Origin: Neospora caninum Liverpool
Taxonomy: Eukaryota; Apicomplexa; Conoidasida; Eucoccidiorida; Sarcocystidae
Assembly (NCBI RefSeq): GCF_000208865.1
Contig: NC_018398.1
Span: 3,038,001 to 3,102,000, forward strand
Direction of reading: 5' to 3'
DNA length: 64,000 nt
Position 1 is the stretch's first letter, and each line of letters opens with the position of its first letter. Of this stretch, positions 24,324 to 36,835 are shown in pieces. A program made the translations under genes and the position numbers. The notes below the pieces were generated by a model. That model had not been told where the DNA came from. It saw only the letters and a program-made list of their open reading frames with translations, and did no database searches.

Positions 24324-27300
24324 CTGGAGACGTCAAAATACGACAGCTGTCGTAGTAAAGATGATATATATACATATATATAATTTTGTGTATATGTAAA
24401 GAACGATATGTGTGAGTCTTTGTATCTGCATAGATGTTTAGGCGGTCAATGAGCTGTCGAGGCACTGTGGGGAGAGGGGAGAAGAAATTCGATGAAATAT
24501 GGGAGTCGCGGCAGCCACCACCCCCTTGGTTTGTCCCTCCAAAATCGGAGTCTGGTCCGTTTTTCGCCCCTGACCTTATAAAAAAGAGTGGCACAACGTG
24601 AGAGCAATTCTGACCACTATTTTCACGTGTTGTGTGATGTGGATCGTCACGGGGGTGTGAGGCCAACACGTCCATTTTCATGTCAGAGTGTTCTCTCATG
24701 TGGGCCCACTGAAGCATCGTTGTTTCTCCGCACAGTCTGTGACGGACCACCCTTTCACTCTTTTTTGAGGGAACGTTTTCGTTGTGGTCTACAGATACAG
24801 TGTAGTCTTGCGTTCCACGGTAAGCTCCGATACGGCACACCTGAAGCCGCCCACAGTATATCCGGGTTAGCGTCGATACGGAACAAGGCTTTCTATTTGA
24901 GACTGGAGATAGCGTACGGCGTAGTAAGATTGCGACCGCTCTCTGTCGCTACGATACTCCTCCACAGACTATTGCCGAAGGAATTTGAAATCACGCGATT
25001 CGTGTATACTCCTCAACAAAGAAGAACTGGGAACCACCAGGGTTGAAATCATCACCACGCCAACAGTGCGCATCATGCTACCATTTGGGACCAAGTTGCC
25101 TAACGGGTCACCTTTCGTAGCTCTCTCCTTTCTTTGGTGTCAGCGTATGTTGCCACCGTGCCGACAGCTGCCTTCTGCCACTGTTCTGCGCCCTTCCGGT
25201 CAACAGTCCAACCCGTTCTGGTGCACGGCGTCCACAGAGTCATTCGCTAGCGATACCTTGCGACATTTTCTCGAGTTCGCTGCTCTATCGTGGTCAGTCC
25301 GTATCCTCGCTTTTCCACTCACTTGGCTGTGCAGTTTTTCACGAGATCTGCCAGATGAGCCCGTCCAGTCTGAATGAGGCAGTCTGCCGACGCCAGCAAA
25401 GTAAGACGCGGAATGGTGAGCGCCTCCTTCACAGTATCCATGGCTGCCAACATGAATGTTTATTCTCCCACAAGCGTGACGCGTTTCCCAGTTTGTTTTT
25501 GTATTTGTTCGCTGGAAGGAAGCGTTTCCGAGACCAGAACAACACAACGTATATGGAGGAGCACCGTGGAGTGCCGTTTTCCAAGAGTCAATATCTTCGA
25601 GACGTTGTGCGAAAGAGAGGCTCAACTGCCGATTAAAAGGACCACTACCTTGTCCTGTCTTCCCATGGAAAATCCGGGGATACCAAAACAAAAGACGCAG
25701 AGTCTCCTGTTGCCCCTCACAGCATTTCGGACGGACGAAAAAACACGTGCGCGCGCGCATGCAAGCGATGATGCTGGGAGTTCTTATTGGCTATGAAAAA
25801 GGGATTTGTTGATTGGCCGAAAGGGAACACTCGCTGTTTCACAAGACCTCAGTTCTTGATGGCGCTCTCTCAGAAGCTGGAACAGCACGAGCCGGACATG
25901 GACAACAGCATTTATGTGCTGAAATGCACCCCGAAGCATGGCGATCTAGTCTGTCAACACCATTGAGGGGCAACCGAAAGCTTGATGGCGACACAAATTG
26001 CTGCAGTGGGAAATAACTATAAGACGTAATTTACAGGTCACGCTTTTCAGCGAAATGATCACAGGACTTGTGGCGTGTTTGCCCCACTGCAGACGCGGGT
26101 TCCTTGTTCCAGCAAACAGCCTGGAACTGTGGCCTTTCAGAGCTAGGACGGGAAAAAGGAGAGGGAATCGCACAGGGTCCGCACATCGTATGCAGAAGAC
26201 GCAGGCCTGCTCTGTGTTCCGCATATATGCTATTGAGTTGGCGTGGAAACTGGTGTTCTTGATTGCACTCCCGCCTTCTTCCCTACTACCCAACGAGGTC
26301 ACTCCGTCTTACAGAATGCTGCGGAAACACGGAACGGGCTGATCCGCAGCTTTTCGATCCGATAGTCCAGTGGGTACCAGTTTAACACGCAAGCTACAGA
26401 ACGTGTCCTTTCAAGGGATTACGAGAGAGCGCACCCTCTGAGGACACGACTGCTGCTCGCTCCCTGTTCACAACTGAGTGGCAATTCCGTGCACCAAATT
26501 TAACAACAGATCAACAGGAATCTCAAAGCCTGAGAGGCTTCCGCTTTCCACGGAAGAGCACGTGTGGCTTTGGCCGTCGTTATGGGCGACATCCCAAAAC
26601 CAACTTTATCAAGGCAACAGTGTTTCTAGAGCGCGTACTTTCCAGTATGGAATATGGAGAGCTCTTGCAGTTTCACAGGCGGCGGCAATGAACAGCCCGC
26701 TATCCGTACAACACACTCCGGCCGTTAAGCGACACGATTAAATTTCGTATCTCCCACGACTTCAGTACGGTTGCTCCCGGCAGACCCGCCGTGCTCGCGT
26801 TCAGGACCTTGCGAGAGACCTAGAGCAAGAGTTGTGTATACAGAATCTCGTTTTTCGTTTTGTTTATTTTCTCCATTAAATGCCTAGAGTCACCGTGGCT
26901 CTTTCGTTTCAGCAAACCGCAGTTCGCGACGAAGGTCTGCCCCATCGATTGCGCCAGCGTGTGGCATAGAATAGGGTGTTAAGCCACGCAACCACCGCCC
27001 TTACACATTCTATTGACTGTATGTTGATATATCTCCACGTCTATGTGTACCTCTGCAGATGCGGGTTTCTATATATAGATGTGATCGGGCAGAAACTGCT
27101 GCATGGCAAACGACGCTACAGAAAAGACACCGGTGTCACGATTTGACATCTCAGAGTGATTCACATCGTACGGGGGATCCGCACAATACAAAAAAACTGT
27201 CACCTTGACAAGCATCTGCCTAGAGCATTCCACCTCGCGCACTAAGGCCAACCATCCGCGTTATACATGTAAACGGAGCTGGCCAAACAAGCCCTCGAAA

Positions 27301-27909
27301 CTGATGAACCACCGATCACCGCCCCTCACATACATTTATATACATATGTGAATAGAAATGTGTAAGTAGGCATTCAAATGAGTCGAGACTGATTCACAAA
27401 TCTGAATGTGTACTTCCTCCACCATGGATTGTGTTTTTTTGGAAAAAGAAAGGCGTCGGTCCTCAGATAACCCTGGCCTTAGAGAAAGAGGCGCTTGCCC
27501 GTGTTGCGTGCACGCCCGGACGTTGCGTTGCCACATCTGATCACCGCTAAAGACCTGTGGAGTCACGACGGCTGCCTCTGTCCTTCAACTTCCCGCGAGT
27601 CCGCCTTCCACCCACCGCCAATTCCTGTGGTCACTTCGGGACTCTCATAAAAAGTACCGCGCCGATCTACAAAAACGACCGAGTCACTGCAGCATGCTTG
27701 TCGTCTTTGTCATTCCGCTGCGCCGTCACCTTTCTCGGGAGTGTACCGAAAAACCACTCGAGCGTTTTTGTCAGTCAGTTCCGGGAGCCCAAGCCGGGAA
27801 CCAGAAGACAGTTTCCGGTCTCCAACGGAACATCCTCGCCGCGCCGAAAGAGCATGCAAGGTTAATATCTTGGAAGGGGAAGACCCCACGAGGTGAAACT
27901 TCCCCTGAG
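24324..27909. other. Region without a supported gene
   Basis: This stretch should hold the 5' exons of the unidentified minus-strand gene and the 3' untranslated region of the methyltransferase gene. Open frames of up to 192 codons exist but read as random. A short plus-strand frame beginning with ATG at 25859 reads MALSQKLEQHEPDMD and stops after 35 codons. TA tracts are nearly absent. Confidence 0.4.
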
Positions 27910-30614
27910 TCAGCACTTGCCTGACACGAAAGAGACAGCAGAGAGGACGGCAAGGCTTTTGACTGTGGCGCCGTATTCTTGGAAACGCGACAAAACGAAG
28001 TCTTGCGCCCCGTAGAAATCGTGGGTTGTTTTTTTATCTACGTAACACGCCGTAGCTAACCTACACAGGTTCGCAAACAGAGGCGCATTTACACTTTCCT
28101 ATGCATACGTAGATGCGCAGGCCTCTGTCTCGGTATCCTTCTAGATAGTATGGGTTCACTCTGCGTGCGCGCAATGCTGAGTCGTCGGAAGGAAATCGAG
28201 AACCATGGACCTTCCGTTTTCCCGACCGGCACGCTCGCATCCGCATGCAACTCACCCGACGTCGAGGTCCTCGAAAATGCCGAGTTCCCAAGCGACATTT
28301 GGATTGGGATAAATATCATATTTCTTCCTGAACAGGCAACCAGCCACTCTCTCACAACCGGTTTCTGAGCTGAAAGGCTGCCAGCCGGGGGCCCTCCGAG
28401 AAAACGCCGCCATAGTCGTATGTCAGCACACACCTGTTCGCTTCTGTATATACGAGAGACACGCAACTACAAGCAAGTGCACACGGAGACAGAGAGAAAC
28501 AGATGGCTGAAGCGGGAGAGGTCCTAGCGAGGGTACGACCGCCCATACAATCATAACTGCATGTAGACAGTCGAACAGATATACAGCGAGACAGACTCGG
28601 AGGTCAAAAGAGACGCGTTAAAGAAGACACACAACCCACAAACATATATATATATATATATATAGATGTATATGTATATATATGTATATGGATGTACAGA
28701 AGGAGTGACTTTGTTTGTTGTCCTTACATAAGCCACCTGACGAAACTGTTGGCTGGCAGGCCTCGCTCCAAAAGCATAAATCTGCCTCCCTCCTTTAGCA
28801 CTCGTCTTGTCTCTTCCACTGTTCGCTCCGGCTGCATGCACAGTACATCAGACGACGCCAAAAAACCCGTCTCAAGACGAATGTAACTCCACGCGAAGAA
28901 AAAACGAAGCGTCAGCAACTCGCTCCTCTCAGCCTCCTAGCCTCCGCTCCTCGCAACAGCCTACCATGCCTGGTCTCAACACACTACATATATATATATA
29001 TATATACAGACTTGCACGAGTATTTTGCAACCTGTGTGTGCATACGAGTAAACTCTGCAAGTCGCACAGTGTGGCATTTTCTTCATGCAAACGAACGCCT
29101 CAGTGTCCCGTCGGAGGCGACGGGTTGCCTCGTGCTCACATGCTCCACAGCACAGACAGCGAAAGACGAAATGACAGAGTCGAACGTTTTGTCCTCGAAC
29201 GGCAGATCAGCTGCGTCGCCTTGGATAACTTGAACGGGGAACGGCGGCTTCACTTCATCTGCATGCATAGTCCCACAAACACACTGTCAACGCCTCTGGA
29301 GCGCACCACAGAGATATATGTGCTGATATGTAAATGTGTAAATTTGTGTGTATGTGCATAGACATCTGTCGACGCGTAGACCAAAAGGCTCTCGTGCACC
29401 TCTATCTGTTCAGGCATGTAGAATCAAGCGCCTACCGAAACAAGGATACGGACATAGGTGCATATATATATATATATATATACATACATACATACATACA
29501 TACATACATACATACATACATACACATATATGTATTATACAAATGCACTGTGTGAGACACTGTCTGTTCGAGCATGTAGGCCCATATCTGTGCGTCAAAA
29601 CTCTTTGAAGAATCTTTCCCCCGAGAGGCAGACGAACCAATTTTGCTTGCCAGCACCTCGCACATCGGCCCACTGGTGTCGATACACGTCAGACTCGTCA
29701 CGCCCGGAGCTGCGTTGAGAACTTCCAGGTTGCGGCCTGTTCCTTCAAACAAAAGGAAACATTCCACGAAACGGCGCTTCTCCTCTATCCCTTCTTGTCC
29801 TCCCAGCGCGTATATATATGTATATGTATAAATGAGTATAGGTATCTATAACAATACGTGATTACCAGGGATCTCTTTGTACAGAATCATACATCTGTGT
29901 ATGAAGAAGCCTACATGCGGAAAGCACTGACATATATGTAGATTTGGTTACACAAAGGTAGCAATAAGGTAATGCGTCTGCATGTGCGCGCCAGGACACG
30001 TGAGATATGCAAACACATTCAGATGTATAGTTGTATGTGCATAGTTTAACATATGAAAACACTATATATGCAGATAGATCTAGTCGTGTGTACAGCTCTG
30101 CGCACGTACGTATATATGCATATGGGTCTACATATATATCTGAATACGTGTCTGTATACAAATATATACACTTAAATATATATGCATATATATATATATA
30201 TACGCTTATTTACATATGTTTAGACATACCGGCGCCAATCTCGAGCACGCGCCCTCTGGCCTTAGAGAAGACTTTTTTCCGCTGGTACTTAATTCTGGTT
30301 ATCTGGGAAGCGCAGTCAGACTGTGTTACAAAAACTCGACTTTCTCGCCTGTTTTCTAATTTTTTTAATAGACAAAGGAATGTATTTGTCTCCTCAGAAA
30401 CCAGGCACGTTCCCTCAACGCAGTGCATACATACCGCTACGTGGGCGTTTGCATGTGCTGATCTCATATGTAGACGCAGCAATTACGACTGACATTCTCA
30501 TATACATGTATATATATAGGCATATAGACATGCATGTAATGCTCAAGCACAGGTTCCTCTGCAACAACGGATGTAACTGTTTGTTATTCAACCTACAAAC
30601 GCACATTATCATGC

Positions 30615-30645
<31 letters not shown>

Positions 30646-31340
30646 CTGTGTTGTTTTCTCTTTGGTCGGCTTAAGCATATCAGTACTATTGTACGAAAGG
30701 AAACACTGTCCTGGATGAACGTAGGCCCAGTATAATTATCGACAGATAGCAGATTGTACACGCATGCGTATATATGTATATATGAATGCCTGTCAGCATT
30801 CCCGCTCAGGTTGAATAAACATGTTTCGCAGAGGATGAACAAAACTTACCCACTCGAAGAAGTTTTCTCTGGAGTCATAAGTATCAGCGGAGAGATCGAA
30901 GATCTTGAGGCGCCTTTTCTCTGGAACAACGAAGATTCACCGGATTTTGTTTCCATTCTTTCCATTTCCTCGCTCCAGCTGGTCTTCATCAGAGGCGAGG
31001 ACCGCTCAACGGCACTCACGGAAAGAAAGGCGAACACACGCCTGTCTAGACATGCATTTCTCTTCTCACCTCTGTGCTCGCTCTTTCTCTTCTCTCTGCT
31101 GGAGGTATGAACGTTATTCTTCTCTGATTTCACTGCTCGAAGTCTCGCTCTCCCTCTACACCTGCCTCGGATCTGGAGTCCCTCGAAGGCGAGCACGGAA
31201 GTCGAGGCCTCTCAGTTCGGTCCGCTGTCTCGCTTACCAGAAGGACGCGGAACATTGCGGAAGGGCGTGCGAGTGAAATCGAAGATGACGGTGGCGATTC
31301 CGACGCTCGCGACTGTTGCCAGTCCAAAGAGATAAGCCAT
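27910..31340 (-). CDS. Membrane-anchored SAM-dependent methyltransferase, OMS1-like, 279 aa
   Basis: A class I S-adenosylmethionine methyltransferase. Eight exons, 5' to 3': 31340-31238, 30920-30850, 30302-30230, 29742-29638, 29258-29140, 28831-28728, 28369-28256, 28060-27910. All phases match and the total is 840 nt including the stop. Residues 1-20 (MAYLFGLATVASVGIATVIF) form an uncleaved membrane anchor. Next comes FDLSADTYDSRENFFEW, then the SAM-binding motif I VLEIGAGTGRN (77-87), the acidic ribose-binding residue in TCIDTSG, the motif QGDAADLPFEDKTFDSVISS, and EETRRVLKEGGRFMLLERG. The order and the N-terminal anchor match the yeast Oms1 group of inner mitochondrial membrane proteins, related to COQ5-type enzymes. 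The substrate cannot be read from the sequence, and mitochondrial location is inference. The gene diverges from the syntaxin gene across 2 kb. Confidence 0.85.
28645..28689. repeat. (TA)n tract in a methyltransferase intron
   Basis: TA run interrupted by gatgtatatg steps between exons 6 and 5 of the methyltransferase gene. Related tracts lie at about 28985-29006, 30180-30202 and 30617-30645 in other introns. Confidence 0.8.
29462..29523. repeat. (TA)n followed by (CATA)n tetranucleotide repeat
   Basis: A 20-bp TA run passes directly into about ten copies of cata, the longest tetranucleotide repeat in the window. It lies in the intron between exons 5 and 4 of the methyltransferase gene. Confidence 0.9.
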
Positions 31341-33352
31341 GGCGGAAGAATGTTCCAGAACGCGAGTTCTGCGCGACAAAGAACGTCTGCCTAACCCGCG
31401 CGCGTTCAAGAACACAAGCGTATTTCCGGAAGGACAGTCCCTCGCTACGCCGCGAGAGATCCTCCATTGGAGCCGTGCTTGTCGCTTTGCAGCGCAGAAA
31501 GCCCCGTTCTAGAACCCTATGTTCAGACCGGCCAGTCCAGCTCTCCAAGCACACCTGCGCACGCAAAGAGCAAGATCAGTTCGGCACTTTTGCGCTTGAT
31601 TGTTCACGCGGTCTCGGATTCGCATGTGCGTGTGCGTCTGACGCGGCTTCTTTGCGCTGCAGACAAGCATTGATAAAGTAGCGTCAACATCTTCCAGTTG
31701 CGGCGAGAGCCGACTGTGCCTCGCGGTTTCGGTTTTTCGAGAGAGGCGACGGCAAGCGAGAATCTGCCTTTTTCGAACAACCGTGCCGAAAGGCGAGCGC
31801 TGAGTGATCGCGCATTGCAGCCGCTCAAATTCCTCTGGAGTCCACTGGCGGCGCGCGTGTGTCGCCGAGGCGGGTGTCCTGTTCACACTTTTCCGGGAGC
31901 GGGGCCTCGCACGCAAGACAGAGCTCCAGAAAAGAGCTCTTCGCGGCTTTCGTTCTGAAAAACGCGGGAAAACGTGCGTTCTTTCTCACACGAATGCTTA
32001 TCTCTTCAGTGTCCACAGCGCCCCTTTTCTTGTCCACTCTTCCCTCTCCTCAGAGAAACCGGAGCCTGTGGCGAGACTTGTCTTCGAGCTTCCGCTCGAA
32101 AAGATGCCCAAGCCAGGCTTTCGCTTTTCAAAAACAAGGCATTGTGCATTCATCGGCTCCTCCGTTTTTCTGGTCGGAAAGTAGCTTTCTCGTGGTCCTG
32201 TCACAACCGAGAAACCTTCCCTGCCGCGCCTGTCCTTATCCCGAACTCGTTCTCGCTCGGCTTGGCGGCCGTCAAAGAAAAGATCACTCTGTTCCGTTTC
32301 TCCGGCCTGTCCCTCCGCGTATTTTTTTTCCTGCCGGCTTCTTTCCTTTGCCTCCTTTCCTGTCTTTGCAGGCGCCGTTCGTTCAACGCCTCGCTCTCCC
32401 TGCGTGTTGACCGGCGCGGCTTCCTAGTCGGCCTTTCCCCGTCTTGCCTCGGAACCAGCGGCGTTGGGCTTCGAGTCTCTTCCCGACAACGTCGCCGCTT
32501 CTCCGACTACTTTGATGCCTCGTTTGATCTCCACCATCTCTTTCCCCAGCGGCGAGGGTGCTTGGGACCGTGTGTGGACTGTCCGGGGTCTATCTTCTTC
32601 CTCTTCTTCCTCTTCTTCGTGCCGTGCGCCCTGGGGAAGAGCTTTTCCTTCACTCCCTCTGCACTCAGGCTGCGTGGCCAGCACGCAAAACGCCGCCCTT
32701 TGAAGCCCCATCCAGAGAAATCCGGTGCCTCCTGGCTGTTTCCGAACCGCCCGAAGCGTCGTTTCCGCTGTGAACGAAGCGCTTCTTCGAAGCTTCTTTC
32801 TCTCCACTGAGGATCTCTCTTCGTTTCTTGGCAGCCTCGTCCTCTCTCCTGTTTGTATCTTGTCCTTTCCTGTTTTTTTCTCGCTTCGACTCTGGATATC
32901 CACGTCTTGCCCGCCTGTCGACTCCGAGAGGATCCTGAAATTTCTATCGGCCAGCTGTCTTCGCAAATGCACTGCTGGAAGCGTATACCTATACCTGTAT
33001 CTGTATGCATGAATATGCACGAGTCTACACATATAGATTTCGTGAGCTGTAGATCTTTGTGGGAATTTTATCTGCTGAGATTGCAAGCCGAAAAGATGAC
33101 TGGAGTCTGACTCTCAACACGGTTCTTTTTGTCGCTGGAAAGCACGTTCGATCCTTCTTTCCTCTGAAGAGACGCAGAATTCTTTCTCTTTCCCTTGTGA
33201 CTCCTCTCGCATTTTGCTGCGTCTCTTCGAGCGGGGAAGCCGAGGCTCGAATCCGATCCCTCCTTGACGGACTTGCTTTCTTTTCCCTCGGAGACTGGGA
33301 GCCACGAGAGGAGATTCCAGGGAGAGATACTTTTTCAGAGAGGGCAAGAAAG
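31341..33352. promoter_or_regulatory. Bidirectional intergenic region, methyltransferase and syntaxin
   Basis: The two flanking genes diverge, so promoters and 5' untranslated regions of both should lie here. The plus strand from about 32000 to 32900 is strongly pyrimidine-rich, with runs such as ctcttcttcctcttcttc. This skew keeps a 278-codon plus-strand frame open at 31974-32810, which I regard as spurious. No TATA box stands out. Confidence 0.45.
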
Positions 33353-36300
33353 ATGGCGGCGACGCTAGCGGCGAGGAATATCACCTCGCAGTTCCTCAAG
33401 TATCGCATGGAGTACAAAAGCAAGAAGCACCGCTTCGGCAAGAGTCTCCTGGGAACGACAGGCTTGTCGTCCGGAAATGCAGTCGTTTCCTCTCCAATTA
33501 GCTCTCGAGGTACATCTGGATTTCGCCAGTTGCCGTATCACGTCGATACGCCCACTCATCTGACCATACCTCTCGTCGCTCTCAACCTGCGTCACAAGTA
33601 TTTATATATATACAAATAAAGATGCATGGTTTATGTATATCGCATAGGGACTCTTCCAGTGAAGACGTGGCTTTTGTTGTACCGGAGTCCTTCATCCCTA
33701 TCACGGGGGTCCAGGAGGCAGAACGACGCACATGCGCATATCTTACACCTTCTTTTGCTCCTGCTGTGGTTGTTTCTGTGTCTCGGTTCCAGCGAGAGAC
33801 GCACAGATACCTCATCTACCCATCTTCGATCTATTTGTGGTTTTCCTTTGCATAACTGTATAAATACATCTACGTATAGGAGCATTTGGATCTCGGCCGA
33901 GGTTATGGCACTCAGTCTGGGTCGGTCTTAATCGTCAGTTGTCGGTCTCGTACTCTGCTCTGGACACCAGTGGACAGAAGGTGGGCACGCGGCTCCCCTG
34001 CATGCGGGGCGTGGCAACGCTGCCGATGTTCACCGTGTGTTGCAAAAGTCTGGAGAGTTCGGGAAGGGTAGTGAACGGAAGGGTGCCGAAGAGAAAGCGC
34101 GGGAGGCCAGTGGACTGTGAAGCGGAAGGAGAGAGAAAAAACAAGAGGCAGTTGTGTGGAAGGTGGAGCTTGACAAAAAAGGGACGGAACCCCGGGTTGG
34201 AAACTGATTATGGCGGTTCGCTCCTGTTCACCAGCCTGAAACGCACCAGCCTCCTTTGTGTTTTTGCAGGCCGCCAGCGGCTGCTCTCTCATCAGTCAGA
34301 TGAAGAGGAAGGAGTGGAGATGACGCCGACAAACCAGCATCTGCCGCCTCTCTGGGTAAGTCTTCTTTCAGGTCCCCTTTGCTCACACGGGGGCAAGGCT
34401 CTTATGAAGCGGATGTCTTCTCTTGAAGCCAAACTCCCTCGTGCCGGAACGCTGGACGGTGCAGTAGCTTTTCTCGGCGGCCCTACCCTGGCGGCGGTTT
34501 TGTGTCTCTTGTGAACAGGCAGACATGGTGGAAGAGGCGCACGACGACGTCGAGCAAATTAAAGAGAAAAGTGAGTTTCTTTCCCTTAGTGTGGGAAACA
34601 CTCTGGAGACTGGAAAGCCTCGTAAAGGCAGAGGCGGCCGACGACTTCTTTCACGGGGCGTTGCCCGTGCAGCCACTTTCCTGTCTTTCCAGGCCACAAA
34701 TAGCCTCACACCTAGAGCACCGACGTTTCCGTGTTCGGGTGTCGCTCCCGGCGCACGCGCGTGTCTCCGAACGTTGCGTGAGGTTGTGAAGGATGGACAA
34801 AAGCTCGGAACGGAGACACAGCTGTTCGTGTCTCTTGTGTTTTTTCCAGTGTCGCAGCTCCAGAAGGCGCAGCAGCGGCGCCTGCTCAAAGTTTTCGATG
34901 ACGGGGAAGGCCACGCGAATCCGGACCGGGAAATCGACGCTCTAACGGCCAACCTCACGCATGTAAGGTTTCCTTGAAAACTGAACAGGCTTGGTCGATG
35001 CCTCATCTGAAATCCGATCTCTTGCGAAGGGCCACTACATCGACCCCCGTCTTTACTCAAACACGAACGATGAGGCCTCGCGCTGTCTGTACACTGTGCC
35101 TCTGTGAGTCGCGAGAAACATCTCTCCGGGCTGTCTGGCCTTTCCCCGAGACGCCTGCGCTCCTGAGGCTGTCACAGAGAGCTCCCCAGGAAGCGGGCGA
35201 AACACGCCGCGGGCTGCTTCTTCTCCCTTCGAGAAAAAAGAACGCCACGCCTATCTCACGACGGGGCGCTGCGAATGTGGTGTCTGTTCACGCAGCTTTT
35301 TAAGCGGTGTGAAGGACGCATCCAGCAAATCTGCGTGACGCAGACACCCGACAGCGACACGCGGTCCGACCAGCTGCTCCAGCGGAATGCTCAGCGCAGC
35401 ATTGCTGCTCAGCTTCAGGCGTTGAATGCAGCGTTTCGAAGTCAACAAAAGACGTATCTTGCAGGTGAACGGCGATGCCGGCGCGAAGGTGTGGTGGGTG
35501 CCACCTCAAGCGCTCGCCTCAACTCTGGGCAGCACTTCGCACACAGCAAGACGAGCCTTTTGTCCACATCCCTGCTGGACGGCGTGCGCAAAGCTTGGAG
35601 AAAGGGAGATGCGCAGTATTACAGGACATCGTGTCTTTGGTTTCACGCGGACGAACGCGCTTCCACGAATACATTCGGATTCAGTGACAAGTGCAAACTG
35701 GCGTCGTTTCGCACACGTGCTGAGAGACGCAAGGTTTGCTCCACTCCTGGAGACCATGCCTTCGATGCCGCGTGAGCCCAATTTAGCCAATTATTCACCG
35801 CGTGTCTCTAAAAGGGAACATGCTGGCTTGTGATGTATGTCGTGTGCAGAGGTCAAACGGAGAACCCACGGGGAAGACATCTTTGGACCCACGGACGGCG
35901 CGTCTGCTGGCGACACGGTAATTGACGTGATTGAGGCTGCTGTTCCGGGCGTAGTCGCTGAAAAAAAACGGGTGATAGGCGCCAGGTGGACAGGTAGTGG
36001 ATCTGCCAGCAGTTGAAGTGCAGTGTGACCACGGTGAGGGTTGCGAGCACTTGGACAATCGGTGCGACCGTGCGCCTTCTACGTATGTGCAGGGTTTCGC
36101 CGACGACATGCTGTCAGAGCTTGCTCTGATGGAACAGGACGCAGACTTGCGGCAAGGAGTGAGTCCCGTCATGCAAAGTTCCGCCCGGCGCAAACCGTGC
36201 GGCCCCGCATGGCCAGGAGATTGAGCCTGATCTTCGTTGCGTTGGTCTGTGCGCGTCTGCCTCACACAGGAACTCGCGAAAATTGCCCAGTCGATGGCCG

Positions 36301-36835
36301 ACCTTCACCAGATCTTCAAGGATCTCTCCAACCTTGTCATCGACCAGGTACGCTGTCTCGTGCTGGACCGTCAGCTGCGGCTGCGCATGCAGATGACGCG
36401 GGGCTGGTATTGTTTCAGTTCGGGGATGCGGTGTCGATTGCCTGTGCAGGGAACGATTCTTGATCGCATCGACTACAACGTGGAGCAAGTTCTGCAGAAT
36501 ACGACTCAAGCCAACGTCCAGCTTCGCAAAGCTGAGGAAAATCAACGGAGCGGACGCGCCGCCAAGTGCATCGTTTTTCTTGTTATCACTATCTTCTTTT
36601 TGGTAGGTCCTGTCATTGCGCGATTGCCAGATAAGGACAGTTCCCTTTAGTGCGTCGCCAGTTTTGCTGGAGGCCTGTCTAACTGATTCAAGTCTCCCTC
36701 CTTTTCTCCAGCATAAGTCGACGGGAGAGTCTATCGTTAGGCGGACTGGGCTTCCAACTGGTACAAGAGGACTCGCGCCGATGTGACTGTTTTTCTTTGT
36801 TGCAGCTCGTTCTGTTAATCATGAAGCACACCTAA
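33353..36835 (+). CDS. STX16: Qa-SNARE, syntaxin-16/Tlg2 type, 323 aa
   Basis: A target-membrane SNARE that drives fusion at the trans-Golgi network and endosomes. Ten exons: 33353-33509, 34270-34355, 34519-34570, 34850-34962, 35296-35464, 35850-35917, 36093-36158, 36270-36347, 36450-36602, 36806-36835. All phases agree (972 nt). Length matches human syntaxin-16 (about 325 aa). Visible parts: an N-terminal peptide RNITSQFLKYR resembling the segment by which Tlg2-type syntaxins bind the SM protein VPS45; an acidic stretch before PPLW; a three-helix regulatory part; a SNARE motif from about GFADDMLSEL to VLQNTTQANV with the central-layer Gln263 in IDQG; and a C-terminal membrane anchor from about residue 299 ending LLIMKHT. 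The stretch GTILDRIDYNVEQ is the family signature. In Toxoplasma a Tlg2-type syntaxin would be expected to act in protein sorting to secretory organelles and the endosome-like compartment; that is inference. Confidence 0.93.

Noticed and set aside
31974..32810. A 278-codon plus-strand open frame upstream of syntaxin
   Set aside because: The stretch is strongly C/T-rich, which lacks stop codons by composition. The translation is Ser/Leu/Phe/Arg-rich with no domain, and it lies in the divergent promoter region.
33236..33256. A tRNA-like word ggctcgaatccgatccc
   Set aside because: It resembles a T-loop but there is no matching acceptor stem, D-arm or anticodon arm around it.
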